The position numbers and the translations under genes were made by a program. Positions 1 to 9,785 of a stretch of 64,000 bases of DNA are shown here, in pieces (position 1 is the stretch's first letter; every line of letters starts with the position of its first letter). The notes below the pieces were generated by a model. The model did no database searches and was not told the origin of the DNA. It saw nothing but the letters and a program-made list of their open reading frames with translations. Source of the DNA: Leptothoe spongobia TAU-MAC 1115 (lineage in GTDB: Bacteria; Cyanobacteriota; Cyanobacteriia; Phormidesmidales; Phormidesmidaceae); assembly GCF_018739885.1 (NCBI RefSeq), contig NZ_JADOES010000006.1:1-64000 (forward strand), read 5' to 3'.

Positions 1-112
1 TTATCCGAACCGAAACCTAATAGAGGCAGCCGATTGGCCACTTTTAGCTTAGACTTAGCGCAAGACCGGTTACACCCGAAAGGTAGATAAAATTAAAGCC
101 GCTAGGTCTGCA

Positions 113-3100
113 GTTTCAGTCCCGTTGATCGGGATTGGTGTTTGGCGAGCTGAATCGCTGGAAGGTACTGACAGTGATAGTTCGTTTCAGTCCCGTTGAT
201 CGGGATTGGTGTTTGGCGAGGTCAGCGGGGATCTCATCGTCACAGCTGCTGATGGGTTGTTTCAGTCCCGTTGATCGGGATTGGTGTTTGGCGAGAAAAT
301 ACTCACGAGATCATCATTACGTTTGCAAAAGTTTCAGTCCCGTTGATCGGGATTGGTGTTTGGCGAGGGCCAGAAAGCACTAGATGGGATGTCAGCAAAA
401 GAGTTTCAGTCCCGTTGATCGGGATTGGTGTTTGGCGAGAGTTAATTAGAGTTACAATACTCTCACTGTACACACGTTTCAGTCCCGTTGATCGGGATTG
501 GTGTTTGGCGAGGAAGTAATGGAGTGTAACCCCCGTACTCTAGCTTTAGTTTCAGTCCCGTTGATCGGGATTGGTGTTTGGCGAGGGCTGGTAGAAATAA
601 ATCCAGATAATCAATTAATTCAGTTTCAGTCCCGTTGATCGGGATTGGTGTTTGGCGAGATCAAGCATTTGAGGGTATAAGTATATCTAATCTGTAGTTT
701 CAGTCCCGTTGATCGGGATTGGTGTTTGGCGAGATAGAACGATATATCGACACACTCCCAGACGTGAGTTTCAGTCCCGTTGATCGGGATTGGTGTTTGG
801 CGAGCATAGACCGGTGGGGGGTCAACCTGTAGATCCTTGTTTCAGTCCCGTTGATCGGGATTGGTGTTTGGCGAGCCCCACCTTTAAGAGGATGGGGGAG
901 TGCTCAGAGATGTTTCAGTCCCGTTGATCGGGATTGGTGTTTGGCGAGCTCGCCTACAATGCCACAGTCTTTTTCACGATCGCGCAGTTTCAGTCCCGTT
1001 GATCGGGATTGGTGTTTGGCGAGCAAAGGTGCGCGATAAGTACGGGAAACCATGCATCATGTTTCAGTCCCGTTGATCGGGATTGGTGTTTGGCGAGTTT
1101 TTGAGTGCCTTATCTCAGACGGGTTTGAGAATGGTTTCAGTCCCGTTGATCGGGATTGGTGTTTGGCGAGTGGGCAGCATGATTGAACTTGGTCCCAATG
1201 GCACCTGTTTCAGTCCCGTTGATCGGGATTGGTGTTTGGCGAGACCGAACAAGGTTGGCAATGGTTGGCGCGGTAATGCGTTTCAGTCCCGTTGATCGGG
1301 ATTGGTGTTTGGCGAGGTTCCATTTTGGATTGTTTTCATCACACACCTGCCGTGTTTCAGTCCCGTTGATCGGGATTGGTGTTTGGCGAGCCCACATCAC
1401 ATCTACCCAGTGGTGGGGGTCGCTGAAGTTTCAGTCCCGTTGATCGGGATTGGTGTTTGGCGAGAAACCTGGTCGCAGCCTGGACCATTTGCTCAAAGCG
1501 TTTCAGTCCCGTTGATCGGGATTGGTGTTTGGCGAGTGTATCGAGGAGCCGTGTGGGTATTGTCACTTGCCGTTTCAGTCCCGTTGATCGGGATTGGTGT
1601 TTGGCGAGCTTTTGGGGATTAAGGGAATCTATCTCAAGTGATGGTTTCAGTCCCGTTGATCGGGATTGGTGTTTGGCGAGCGAGGAGCCGACGACTGGGG
1701 ATGATTTTCTTAAGGCCAGTTTCAGTCCCGTTGATCGGGATTGGTGTTTGGCGAGGTGTGAGCGCTGCCATGGTGCCAGTGAGGAAGAAGTTTCAGTCCC
1801 GTTGATCGGGATTGGTGTTTGGCGAGATTCCTGGCGAATGCTTTCCATAAGATCCAGCACTTGTTTCAGTCCCGTTGATCGGGATTGGTGTTTGGCGAGT
1901 TCTCGCTTCCTTCATACTTCAACCTTTCTTTTCTAAGTTTCAGTCCCGTTGATCGGGATTGGTGTTTGGCGAGATAGAAAACGGTATTCATCGGTATTGA
2001 TAAGAAACGTTTCAGTCCCGTTGATCGGGATTGGTGTTTGGCGAGCATGAGAAATATGAGTTAAGGTAAAAGCGTCTCGCTCGTTTCAGTCCCGTTGATC
2101 GGGATTGGTGTTTGGCGAGAAAATCAGGTGGGCCGATAGGCGGGTCCGAAGGTGGGTTTCAGTCCCGTTGATCGGGATTGGTGTTTGGCGAGCATCAGGC
2201 CAGCTCAAAGCGTTAGACGTGCGGGTCGTTTCAGTCCCGTTGATCGGGATTGGTGTTTGGCGAGGGCAACTGTCAGCGCGGGGATTGCTGTATATTCAAG
2301 TTTCAGTCCCGTTGATCGGGATTGGTGTTTGGCGAGGTATATAGGGCTAGGCTTTTGGGTGCTCTATGGCAAGTTTCAGTCCCGTTGATCGGGATTGGTG
2401 TTTGGCGAGCATCGCCAACGTTATGGAGTCCAGCTGAAAGGCAAGTTTCAGTCCCGTTGATCGGGATTGGTGTTTGGCGAGCTGTGTTCACACCTAAGAC
2501 CCTTACAGACTAGGGCTTTCGGGTTTCAGTCCCGTTGATCGGGATTGGTGTTTGGCGAGCTTAGATATTCCCGTGTTCGATAGTTCTCAAATGCGTTTCA
2601 GTCCCGTTGATCGGGATTGGTGTTTGGCGAGTTTCAATATAAGAATGTTCCAACACAAGCAGTAAGTTTCAGTCCCGTTGATCGGGATTGGTGTTTGGCG
2701 AGTTATCGGTCTCACTCACAATAGCAACAGGTTTAAAGTTTCAGTCCCGTTGATCGGGATTGGTGTTTGGCGAGTTGAGGATTTGTCTTTGCGATCGCAT
2801 TTCCGCCAGGTTTCAGTCCCGTTGATCGGGATTGGTGTTTGGCGAGTTATCAAAATATCCATGGGCTTGGAATTAGGCCCTCGTTTCAGTCCCGTTGATC
2901 GGGATTGGTGTTTGGCGAGCCAACTGGGCGCAACCATCAACGAGTCCTTCTCGTTGTTTCAGTCCCGTTGATCGGGATTGGTGTTTGGCGAGGAGTTGAC
3001 AAACATCTTTGAGCGCTTATTGCCGGTGTTTCAGTCCCGTTGATCGGGATTGGTGTTTGGCGAGCTATCACGAGATTGACGTAGACAAGGAAGTTAATCG

Positions 3101-4457
3101 TTTCAGTCCCGTTGATCGGGATTGGTGTTTGGCGAGCTGCAGATTGCTTGTGCTCGTAGCGATCCACTGCATGTTTCAGTCCCGTTGATCGGGATTGGTG
3201 TTTGGCGAGGACAGAAGCTAAGAAAGCTAATCTTTGCATAGTTGAGTTTCAGTCCCGTTGATCGGGATTGGTGTTTGGCGAGTTAAGGGTCAATTGGGAA
3301 AAACAGGAACTGGAGCAGTTTCAGTCCCGTTGATCGGGATTGGTGTTTGGCGAGGCGAGCCAAGAAAGGAACAGGGGAAAGAAAATACACTATTGTTTCA
3401 GTCCCGTTGATCGGGATTGGTGTTTGGCGAGAAAAATCTCAGTAAGCCATTGATGGGGAAAGAAAAGTTTCAGTCCCGTTGATCGGGATTGGTGTTTGGC
3501 GAGCGGTCTGACGGGACCAAACAGCTTGCAACTGCAAGTTTCAGTCCCGTTGATCGGGATTGGTGTTTGGCGAGCAGTTCCTCGCATGTCGTTGTTGGTG
3601 TCAATGGTGCGTTTCAGTCCCGTTGATCGGGATTGGTGTTTGGCGAGGTTAATTCTGGCCAATGCCCACTGCTCAGGAGAGAGTTTCAGTCCCGTTGATC
3701 GGGATTGGTGTTTGGCGAGGAAGCCAGGGGCAAATTGCGAGCATAGAAGGCAGAACGTTTCAGTCCCGTTGATCGGGATTGGTGTTTGGCGAGCGAAGAT
3801 AGTCCAGACAAAGGTGTTGCTGAGTGGCTTGTAGTCAAAGTTTCAGTCCCGTTGATCGGGATTGGTGTTTGGCGAGCTAACGCGTGCCCGTCCTGCTCCT
3901 GCTCTTTTGAGGAGTTTCAGTCCCGTTGATCGGGATTGGTGTTTGGCGAGATGGGCAACTAGCTTTGCGTATGGCTTCCAGTATCGGTTTCAGTCCCGTT
4001 GATCGGGATTGGTGTTTGGCGAGCTGGGTGGCTGTGCTGTTTGAGTAGTTGGCGACGGTTTCAGTCCCGTTGATCGGGATTGGTGTTTGGCGAGCGTAAT
4101 CGCACTTACGACCAAGCTGTAATCTTGGAGGTTTCAGTCCCGTTGATCGGGATTGGTGTTTGGCGAGGAGTATTGAGCCTAGCCATAGATATGTATACGT
4201 TGAGTTTCAGTCCCGTTGATCGGGATTGGTGTTTGGCGAGGCCAAGGCCCAGCAAGCCGAAAGCGAAAACAGCAACGTTTCAGTCCCGTTGATCGGGATT
4301 GGTGTTTGGCGAGCTTTCTTGTTTTGTTGCCCATCGGCTAGAATATCGTTTCAGTCCCGTTGATCGGGATTGGTGTTTGGCGAGATTTTCGATCCTAAAG
4401 TAGACTTTCCTACAGCAGAGGTTTCAGTCCCGTTGATCGGGATTGGTGTTTGGCGAG
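113..4457 (-). CRISPR. CRISPR array, 60 repeats / 59 spacers, type I-D associated
   Basis: I count 60 copies of a 37-bp repeat with starts at 113, 184, 259 and so on to 4421, and I saw no variant copy. On the plus strand the repeat begins GTTTCAGTCCC and ends GTGTTTGGCGAG. On the minus strand it ends in ACTGAAAC, the usual 3' end of a repeat that gives an 8-nt crRNA 5' handle. The inner CCCG-ATCAA-CGGG can form the short Cas6 hairpin. This, and the cas genes lying to the right on the minus strand, indicates leftward transcription from a leader right of 4457. Spacers are mostly 34-38 nt. Longer ones are about 46 nt (3794-3839), 41 nt (2482-2522) and 40 nt (3355-3394). Uniform repeats even at the leader-distal end suggest a maintained, functional array. 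Spacer targets cannot be determined here. Confidence 0.98.
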
Positions 4458-4687
4458 TCCGCGCTCTCAAAAGCTTGCTTGGCAAGCCTTTCACCCATAC
4501 TTTTGGCAAAGGTCAAAACTATAGCGTGATTTAGCTTAAATTAGCTAGCAGCCAACTTATCCAAAGATTCTTAGAACTATTCAATTATCAAGGTTCTAGC
4601 CATTTGGCAAACCCCTAGGGAATTTGCCCTTGCTTTAGTCTGCCAAAAAAACGAGGTGTTGACACCAATAATTCAGGAAAATTAGCA
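4458..4687 (-). promoter_or_regulatory. CRISPR leader between cas2 and the array
   Basis: This 230-bp AT-rich gap separates the first repeat (4421-4457) from the cas2 stop codon. Array and cas genes face the same way, so it should hold the array promoter and the integration signals at the repeat border. A small hairpin, GCTTGC-TTG-GCAAGC, lies at 4473-4487, close to the first repeat. No ORF is supported. The leader role is inferred from position and repeat orientation. Confidence 0.75.
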
Positions 4688-4981
4688 CTACAGTACGATA
4701 GCCGTCTGCTGACGAGGTTTCTCAGAACCATAGGCAATAGTTCGCTTGACTGCACCAGCATCTAGCACATACACCCGGACAGAATCCTCATCCGTCTTGA
4801 TTAATGTTTCTATCTGAGTTTGCAATTTAGTAAACTGCATACCCGTTAGAAAACACTCAAATACACTGTACTGAGTCCAGGTACCATAGCCAGACAATAG
4901 TTTATGCAAACGATTACGACGTTTATTCGCCGCCTTAGAATCAGGTAGATCGTAGATGATCAAATAAAAAAGCGTCGCCAT
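4688..4981 (-). CDS. cas2: CRISPR-associated endoribonuclease/integration factor Cas2
   Basis: This 97-residue protein has the normal Cas2 length and ferredoxin-like pattern. The first strand is FYLIIYDLPD, whose aspartate (about residue 10-11) is the conserved Cas2 acidic residue, followed by a basic helix (AANKRRNRLHKLL) and the GYGTWTQYSVFEC strand. Cas2 forms the Cas1-Cas2 integrase that inserts new spacers at the leader end of the array. Its start codon overlaps the end of cas1, indicating translational coupling, and it is the last gene of the operon before the leader. Confidence 0.97.
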   Translation of the reverse strand: MATLFYLIIYDLPDSKAANKRRNRLHKLLSGYGTWTQYSVFECFLTGMQFTKLQTQIETLIKTDEDSVRVYVLDAGAVKRTIAYGSEKPRQQTAIVL

Positions 4982-5958
4982 TACCGCAGCATCAACCCCT
5001 TATACTCAATTCCCTCCTGTAGATACTTTGCCAGCAATCGTGCCTGTAAAATAATCGCCCGTCGGTAGCTACACCGATAACCAAATGCGGGATGCTTAAA
5101 CTCATCATTCATCTTGCGATCAAATGCCTGCAGAAAAGCTTTCCGAGCATTATCTGACAAACGATAAGCGCCCAAACTCTCAGTAAAGTCTTTTGGTTGA
5201 ATTGCACGATTGTTGATAGCAGCCAAGACCAAATTATCAGCGACTAAGGGCCGAAACTCCTCCATCAAATCCAGAACCATCGACGGCTGGCCATGGTGAA
5301 CCTCATGCAGATAACCAATGTAAGGGTCCAGACCAGTAATGTGAACCGCTGCCGTGACTTGACTTCGTAAAAGAGCATAAGCAAAACTCAACAGCGCATT
5401 TACCGGATCAGTCGGTGGCCTGCGATTACGACCAGTAAATCGCCAGGACTTAGCCAACATCGTAGACCAGCAAGCAAAATACTCGCGAGCGGCTAACCCT
5501 TCGATGCCACGCACTTTATCTAAAGTTTGTTGCTGAGCAACCATACCTTTACGTTGCTTCAGAGGATTATCCTTTTGGCCATGGCGATAAAGCACCCCAT
5601 ACTGATTATGGATTTTGGCCGTAATCATCGCCTTTACCAGGATTAAGCGTTGTTCAGTATCGCGATACATTCCATATTGAGCAAGCCGGAGTTGACCGTT
5701 ACGCGAATGCCCCGGTAGAGCGGCACCTAAATATTTACCAAAGCTCGATAGGTAATGAACCGGCATGCCAAGTTCCAGAGCATACATCAAGGCATCGCCA
5801 GTTACTTGGGGATTTCCCATCAGCACGACCTGTTCTACTGTCTGGGCCGGAATTGATTGTTTTTTCCAAGTACCATCCTCTTGTTTTAGAGCAACGTTAA
5901 AAGCCTCGTATTTTTTACTGAGTACGGCATCCGGCTGCGTGATATAAAGAGAAGACAT
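4981..5958 (-). CDS. cas1: CRISPR integrase Cas1 (type I-D)
   Basis: This is a 325-residue Cas1, the catalytic subunit of the spacer integrase. The likely metal ligands are visible: a glutamate in GIEGLAAREYF (E153), a histidine in GYLHEVHHG (H218) and a glutamate in LDLMEEFRP (E233), in the order and spacing usual for Cas1. The C-terminal helical domain contains FGYRCSYRRAIILQARLLAKYL, a typical Cas1 ending. It lies 11 bp after cas4 and overlaps cas2. No domain is missing, so adaptation is probably active, in keeping with the uniform array. Confidence 0.97.
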   Translation of the reverse strand: MSSLYITQPDAVLSKKYEAFNVALKQEDGTWKKQSIPAQTVEQVVLMGNPQVTGDALMYALELGMPVHYLSSFGKYLGAALPGHSRNGQLRLAQYGMYRDTEQRLILVKAMITAKIHNQYGVLYRHGQKDNPLKQRKGMVAQQQTLDKVRGIEGLAAREYFACWSTMLAKSWRFTGRNRRPPTDPVNALLSFAYALLRSQVTAAVHITGLDPYIGYLHEVHHGQPSMVLDLMEEFRPLVADNLVLAAINNRAIQPKDFTESLGAYRLSDNARKAFLQAFDRKMNDEFKHPAFGYRCSYRRAIILQARLLAKYLQEGIEYKGLMLR

Positions 5959-5969
5959 GAGATTGATGA

Positions 5970-6566
5970 TTAATTTTTGGTTCGAATGGGTTGGGCGCTT
6001 AGAGCTTTAGTTTCTATGGGTAAACAAATATCTTGTAAGCTACAGGCTTGGCACTTTTTACGATGGTCTATGGGTACTGGAATAGGTTTATCAAGGGCAG
6101 CTTGGGCACTGACAATCGCTGTCTCTGTTGCTTGTCTCAACTGCTCAGTAAAGGGCACATGCTCACGTCTACGATTAGCATGATAAAAAATCTCACCATG
6201 GGCAATCTCTCGACCAGTGCGTTCTTCAAGGCAGAGGGCAGCAGCACATAGCTGAAAGTGATCGCTCAGGTGCTGACCCATGCGTCCTTTTTTATATTCG
6301 AGTGGTACGAGTTGACCATGGGTTTCTTCGACAGCATCGATTTTGCCGGAGACCATCAGGCGATCGCTCCAGACCCATTGTTGTTGGTAAATGCGGGTAT
6401 CGCCTTCCTGACGAACCGTTTCTTCGTCAATGTTGCGATGTAGGTGACGTCCCATAACAATATGGGCATTGTCTTGCATTTCGCCAAGTTCGTATTCCAG
6501 ATAAAAACGGCGTGGACAATATTCCCACGCATTCAAATATGCGAGGGGAAGATAATATTCACTCAT
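5970..6566 (-). CDS. cas4: CRISPR-associated exonuclease Cas4
   Basis: This 198-residue protein is a RecB-like PD-(D/E)XK nuclease with an Fe-S cluster. The cluster cysteines are C17 (EYCPRRFYLEYE) and C172, C175 and C181 (KKCQACSLQDIC). The nuclease core shows D77 in SGKIDAVE and E90-Y-K92 in PLEYKKG. Cas4 trims prespacers and selects the PAM before integration by Cas1-Cas2 and is standard in type I-D loci. It lies 11 bp upstream of cas1 and 2 bp after the extra PD-(D/E)XK-like gene, so all are in one transcript. Confidence 0.96.
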   Translation of the reverse strand: MSEYYLPLAYLNAWEYCPRRFYLEYELGEMQDNAHIVMGRHLHRNIDEETVRQEGDTRIYQQQWVWSDRLMVSGKIDAVEETHGQLVPLEYKKGRMGQHLSDHFQLCAAALCLEERTGREIAHGEIFYHANRRREHVPFTEQLRQATETAIVSAQAALDKPIPVPIDHRKKCQACSLQDICLPIETKALSAQPIRTKN

Positions 6567-6568
6567 GG

Positions 6569-7180
6569 TTACGGTGAAAGGGCAGCGACTAAAATGCGCA
6601 TAAGGTCGTCTAAGTCTTCGGGGGCACGATAGCTATTTAAACCTTGTTCGATATGTTTGGTGTTACGGTCGAGCTGACCAAATTGCCAAACGGTTCCTGT
6701 GGTAATAGCACCCAGTAATACAGATTGTTTAGGTGTTTTATCCCATTGATCTAAAGCGATCATTTCTGCGACCAGCTGGGTAAAGCCGTAATCTAGATCT
6801 TGTCGCTTTGCTTCGATGACTAGCAATTCTGTTTGGGTTCTGAGTAAATAGTCTAGATAACCCTGAAGTTGGAGACTAACTTTAATGGGGTATTCGATTC
6901 GTAACTGGGCTTTTGTGTAATGGACTAACTCTGATACCACCCGTGAGATGAGTACTTCTCGTCTTGAGGTTTCGCTGGCCAGGTCTACGTAGGGTAGGAT
7001 TTCTTCGATGCGATCGCATAGTTCTTGAATCCGGTCTAGTTCGCCTGGAAAGCGGGGTAGGTCTAGCCGTTTTCGGCTCAAGGTATAGCCTAGCTCCTGG
7101 GCCAACTCGTCAGCCGGTATCTTCAGGTCAAAGATTTTGCTAAAGGTATAAGACTGATCGGGCTTAAGCACCTGAGCCAT
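6569..7180 (-). CDS. PD-(D/E)XK nuclease-like protein inside the cas operon
   Basis: This 203-residue protein is not a standard type I-D component. It shows a likely PD-(D/E)XK core: D110 (GYLDYLL), E123-A-K125 (LVIEAK) and Q135 in the following helix (FTQLVAEM), resembling the fold seen in HsdR-like and restriction-like nucleases. It aligns without gaps to the protein encoded at 22095-22715: same MAQ start, same D110/E123/K125/Q135 positions and the same LVAA/ILVAIL ending. It lies between cas6 and cas4, 2 bp from cas4 and about 40 bp from cas6, so it should be co-expressed. Function is unknown. It might be an accessory nuclease, or an independent mobile gene that landed in the operon. The motif is seen; the catalytic role is inferred. 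Confidence 0.75.
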   Translation of the reverse strand: MAQVLKPDQSYTFSKIFDLKIPADELAQELGYTLSRKRLDLPRFPGELDRIQELCDRIEEILPYVDLASETSRREVLISRVVSELVHYTKAQLRIEYPIKVSLQLQGYLDYLLRTQTELLVIEAKRQDLDYGFTQLVAEMIALDQWDKTPKQSVLLGAITTGTVWQFGQLDRNTKHIEQGLNSYRAPEDLDDLMRILVAALSP

Positions 7181-7220
7181 GGTGTACTCCTTGATTTGCT
7201 ATGGGCTTGATCTGATTTCA

Positions 7221-8021
7221 TTATCGTTGTTTGAGGCGGGTTTGGCCCATTCCCATGGTGGTTTTACGGCCCACACCAGCGAAGTAGGCAAAGTGGGCTA
7301 ATATACTGGCAATACGAGCCTGCTCTGGGTCTGGAAAGTGGTATTTGACCCAGCCAACTGAGCCGATTTGGGGACCACCTTCCATGCGGATGGCTTTGGT
7401 TTTGAGGTCATAGGCGGCAACCCAGCCGTTCCATTGGATTTTTGGCAAGGCTAAGGCTTCTGGGGCAAAAGTGTTCCAGCGTTTGAGCAGGCTGCCAAAG
7501 ACGCTAGCGGCAAGGGGGAATGGTTGAATGTGCTGCTCTTGTTTGAAGCTGGTGGGTGAGAGAAATTCAAGGGTAATGTCCTGACCAAGACTGGGGGCTT
7601 TTGCTAAAAGTGAATACTGAGAAGAGCCGACATAAGGATGACTACCTGGCATGGCATATATTGCCTTGATAGAAAATGGGAAATCTATCATGACAACTTT
7701 CTCTAGCCCGTGATTTTCTAGTCCCTTTAGTAGGGGTGAAATCAGGTCTCCATGTAAGATGCCTGCTCTTAAGGTGAATTCATCACCCGCCTTGACAAAG
7801 TTTTTTTTACGTCGATGTCCGAGCAGCCCTGAAATGCTCATGGGAGCCCCCTGTATGTTGTGCACTTGACTACCCAACTCAGGATCAGCATTGCTTAGCC
7901 AGGTCATAATTTGAGCATGGGTGGCACGGTTTAGGTTTCTGGGTAAGGACCCTTGTTTTGATGCGACTAGCTGGATTGCGATCGCATGTAGATTATCTGA
8001 TTCACTAAGCTGTGGCAGCAT
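7221..8021 (-). CDS. cas6: CRISPR pre-crRNA endoribonuclease Cas6
   Basis: This is a RAMP protein of 266 residues from the chosen start. The C-terminal glycine-rich loop typical of Cas6 is clear: AGVGRKTTMGMGQTRL. Cas6 cuts the repeat at the base of its hairpin to release crRNAs and stays bound to the 3' stem. The internal methionine at 8021 is preferred because GGAG lies six bases upstream of it. The alternative start at 8033 has no such site. The gene overlaps the end of csc1, so the two are translationally coupled. Confidence 0.92.
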   Translation of the reverse strand: MLPQLSESDNLHAIAIQLVASKQGSLPRNLNRATHAQIMTWLSNADPELGSQVHNIQGAPMSISGLLGHRRKKNFVKAGDEFTLRAGILHGDLISPLLKGLENHGLEKVVMIDFPFSIKAIYAMPGSHPYVGSSQYSLLAKAPSLGQDITLEFLSPTSFKQEQHIQPFPLAASVFGSLLKRWNTFAPEALALPKIQWNGWVAAYDLKTKAIRMEGGPQIGSVGWVKYHFPDPEQARIASILAHFAYFAGVGRKTTMGMGQTRLKQR

Positions 8022-8736
8022 ATCCAACTCCATAGGCTAAATCAGCCGGTAATTTTTTCCCGTCAGGCAATTGCCAGTAGGCTCCTTCTAGCTGGGCCTG
8101 ACTCACGAGGCTCACAGGTGGCATCACAATGCGGTCATAGAGCTTTAGCTGGATCTGTGGTGGTAAATCCATGGGATTCAAAGGATGGGTGCAGACAAAG
8201 GTTCCTTTGTCTCGTTTGATATCGGCTAAAGGGATATATTTAACATGGATTTTCCCGGCCCATTTTCCTAATCGAATCCATTGCGGTAGAGTCTTTATCT
8301 CTAGCGCTTGAGGTGAGATTAAATACGTGCGGTAGGTGCTCCCCACCGCTAACTCTTTGGCACGACCAAAATTGATCGGATAGTTACGCTTGGCTCCTTT
8401 GGCTCCAAACTGTTTAGACTGGCCATAATAGGCAACCTGAGCCGCCTTAAACGTATTCACTTGATAGCTCCATCGCAATGGTTTTGCAGGCAAGAGATAC
8501 AGCCCTGAACCATTCAGTTGCAATAGATTTTGCTCATGGTCTGGATCAAGATAGCCTGGTTTCTGAGCTGTCTTACCCTGCATCCGATAAGGACGGGGAA
8601 TGTGAGTTTCTGAGAAAAAAGCATAGGTTAATGCCCAGTTATGTAAGTACTTCTCAGTTTCATAGAGGGTCCCCATCTCACGGGTGGCAAAAAACACATT
8701 GTCATGGAGTGTGAGATTGCATTGATAAATATGCAT
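8005..8736 (-). CDS. csc1: Type I-D Cascade subunit Csc1 (Cas5d-type)
   Basis: This 243-residue protein begins MHIYQCNLTLHDNVFFATRE and continues GTLYETEKYLHNWALTYAFF, the characteristic N-terminal pattern of Csc1. It is the Cas5-group RAMP of the type I-D effector, expected to cap the 5' handle of the crRNA and contact the PAM-proximal end of the target. It sits 13 bp after csc2 and overlaps cas6. Confidence 0.94.
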   Translation of the reverse strand: MHIYQCNLTLHDNVFFATREMGTLYETEKYLHNWALTYAFFSETHIPRPYRMQGKTAQKPGYLDPDHEQNLLQLNGSGLYLLPAKPLRWSYQVNTFKAAQVAYYGQSKQFGAKGAKRNYPINFGRAKELAVGSTYRTYLISPQALEIKTLPQWIRLGKWAGKIHVKYIPLADIKRDKGTFVCTHPLNPMDLPPQIQLKLYDRIVMPPVSLVSQAQLEGAYWQLPDGKKLPADLAYGVGYAATA

Positions 8737-8748
8737 GTCATTTACTCC

Positions 8749-9738
8749 CTATTTTTTCTTTTTGCCTTTGGCCATGGCACCATAGGTTGTGGCATAGGCA
8801 GTGGTTTGCTCATACAGGGCCTGAAGCATCTCTCTGAGTTGATCTTCATCCTGATAAATAGCAGACACCTCCCCAAGTAACTGGGTTAACTTATCACCAA
8901 TAATGACTTGATTCTTACGCACAGGTTCATTCTCTAATAGTGGCTCAATTTGTTCAGTTGCACGTTGGCAGAGTGTGTCAATTGGTGCTGATAAATCTGA
9001 CTTACTGGCATCGTATAGGGCCTGGGTAAAATGTAAGTTACTGAATATTTCACCATCGGTAAACGCAATACCAACAATGTGATTTTTGACCGTTCCAGTT
9101 CGAGTCTCTTGGGCACCATACCGTCGCGTGCGCAGTAAATTACCCAATACATATATAAAGCTCTCTAAAGTCGCATCCTTAAGCGTTTCAACCGTTGGAA
9201 AGGTAACTTCAGGTAAAATATGGTCCAGCTCATTAATAGAACTCCGCATTTCGCCCTTTTCACTCATGGTGCCACCTTCAAACGGTGCATTAAAGGTAAA
9301 ACTTTTGTGAGAGGTTTCGTAAGGGCTTAGCGAAAAAGCGGAATCCGAATAAACCTTAGAGCGTTCAGAGCCGCTATCACCAATGGCAAAGCCGTAGATA
9401 ATGCAGTCTGGGCAATGCTTACAAGACTTTTCACCATTGTATTCACAATATTTTGCTTTATCAGTTTCGTCTGCACTGGTCAGTTCCAATGCCCTTAGCA
9501 GTTCTCTTCCAGTTAGCCGTTCTGGTGTGGTTTGTTTCCGTTTGAACATGACTAAGCGGCTAATTGTCTCTTTAGTATTAGCGCCAGCTTGTGTTCGGGC
9601 TGTATTTAGCACACCATCCGTTTGGAAGACTGGAAATGACTGACTGTGCCGCAACATTAAAAAGTGAATGTATTTACCAGAGGCAAGGCGGGGAAAAGCA
9701 CTATGAAATTCAGGTTTTAAGGTTTCGAGAATAGACAT
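8749..9738 (-). CDS. csc2: Type I-D Cascade backbone subunit Csc2 (Cas7d-type)
   Basis: This 329-residue protein matches Csc2, the Cas7-group RAMP that polymerises along the crRNA spacer. Recognisable parts are FPRLASGKYIHFLMLRHSQSF near the start, a cysteine cluster at CEYNGEKSCKHCPDC (residues about 107-121) likely to bind zinc, and RRYGAQETRTGTVKNHIVGI. It ends in a lysine-rich tail (KGKKKK). The gene lies between cas10d and csc1 with short gaps. Confidence 0.94.
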   Translation of the reverse strand: MSILETLKPEFHSAFPRLASGKYIHFLMLRHSQSFPVFQTDGVLNTARTQAGANTKETISRLVMFKRKQTTPERLTGRELLRALELTSADETDKAKYCEYNGEKSCKHCPDCIIYGFAIGDSGSERSKVYSDSAFSLSPYETSHKSFTFNAPFEGGTMSEKGEMRSSINELDHILPEVTFPTVETLKDATLESFIYVLGNLLRTRRYGAQETRTGTVKNHIVGIAFTDGEIFSNLHFTQALYDASKSDLSAPIDTLCQRATEQIEPLLENEPVRKNQVIIGDKLTQLLGEVSAIYQDEDQLREMLQALYEQTTAYATTYGAMAKGKKKK

Positions 9739-9785
9739 AACAAAAAGTTCCTTTGATGAATTTTGATGGGCTTATTTAGCCAAAG

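Noticed and set aside
135..3834. Many open frames of 60-167 codons across the array, with repeated VPLIGIGVWR, FSPVDRDWCLAR or AKHQSRSTGLK.
   Set aside because: They are translations of the CRISPR repeat in different frames, not genes.
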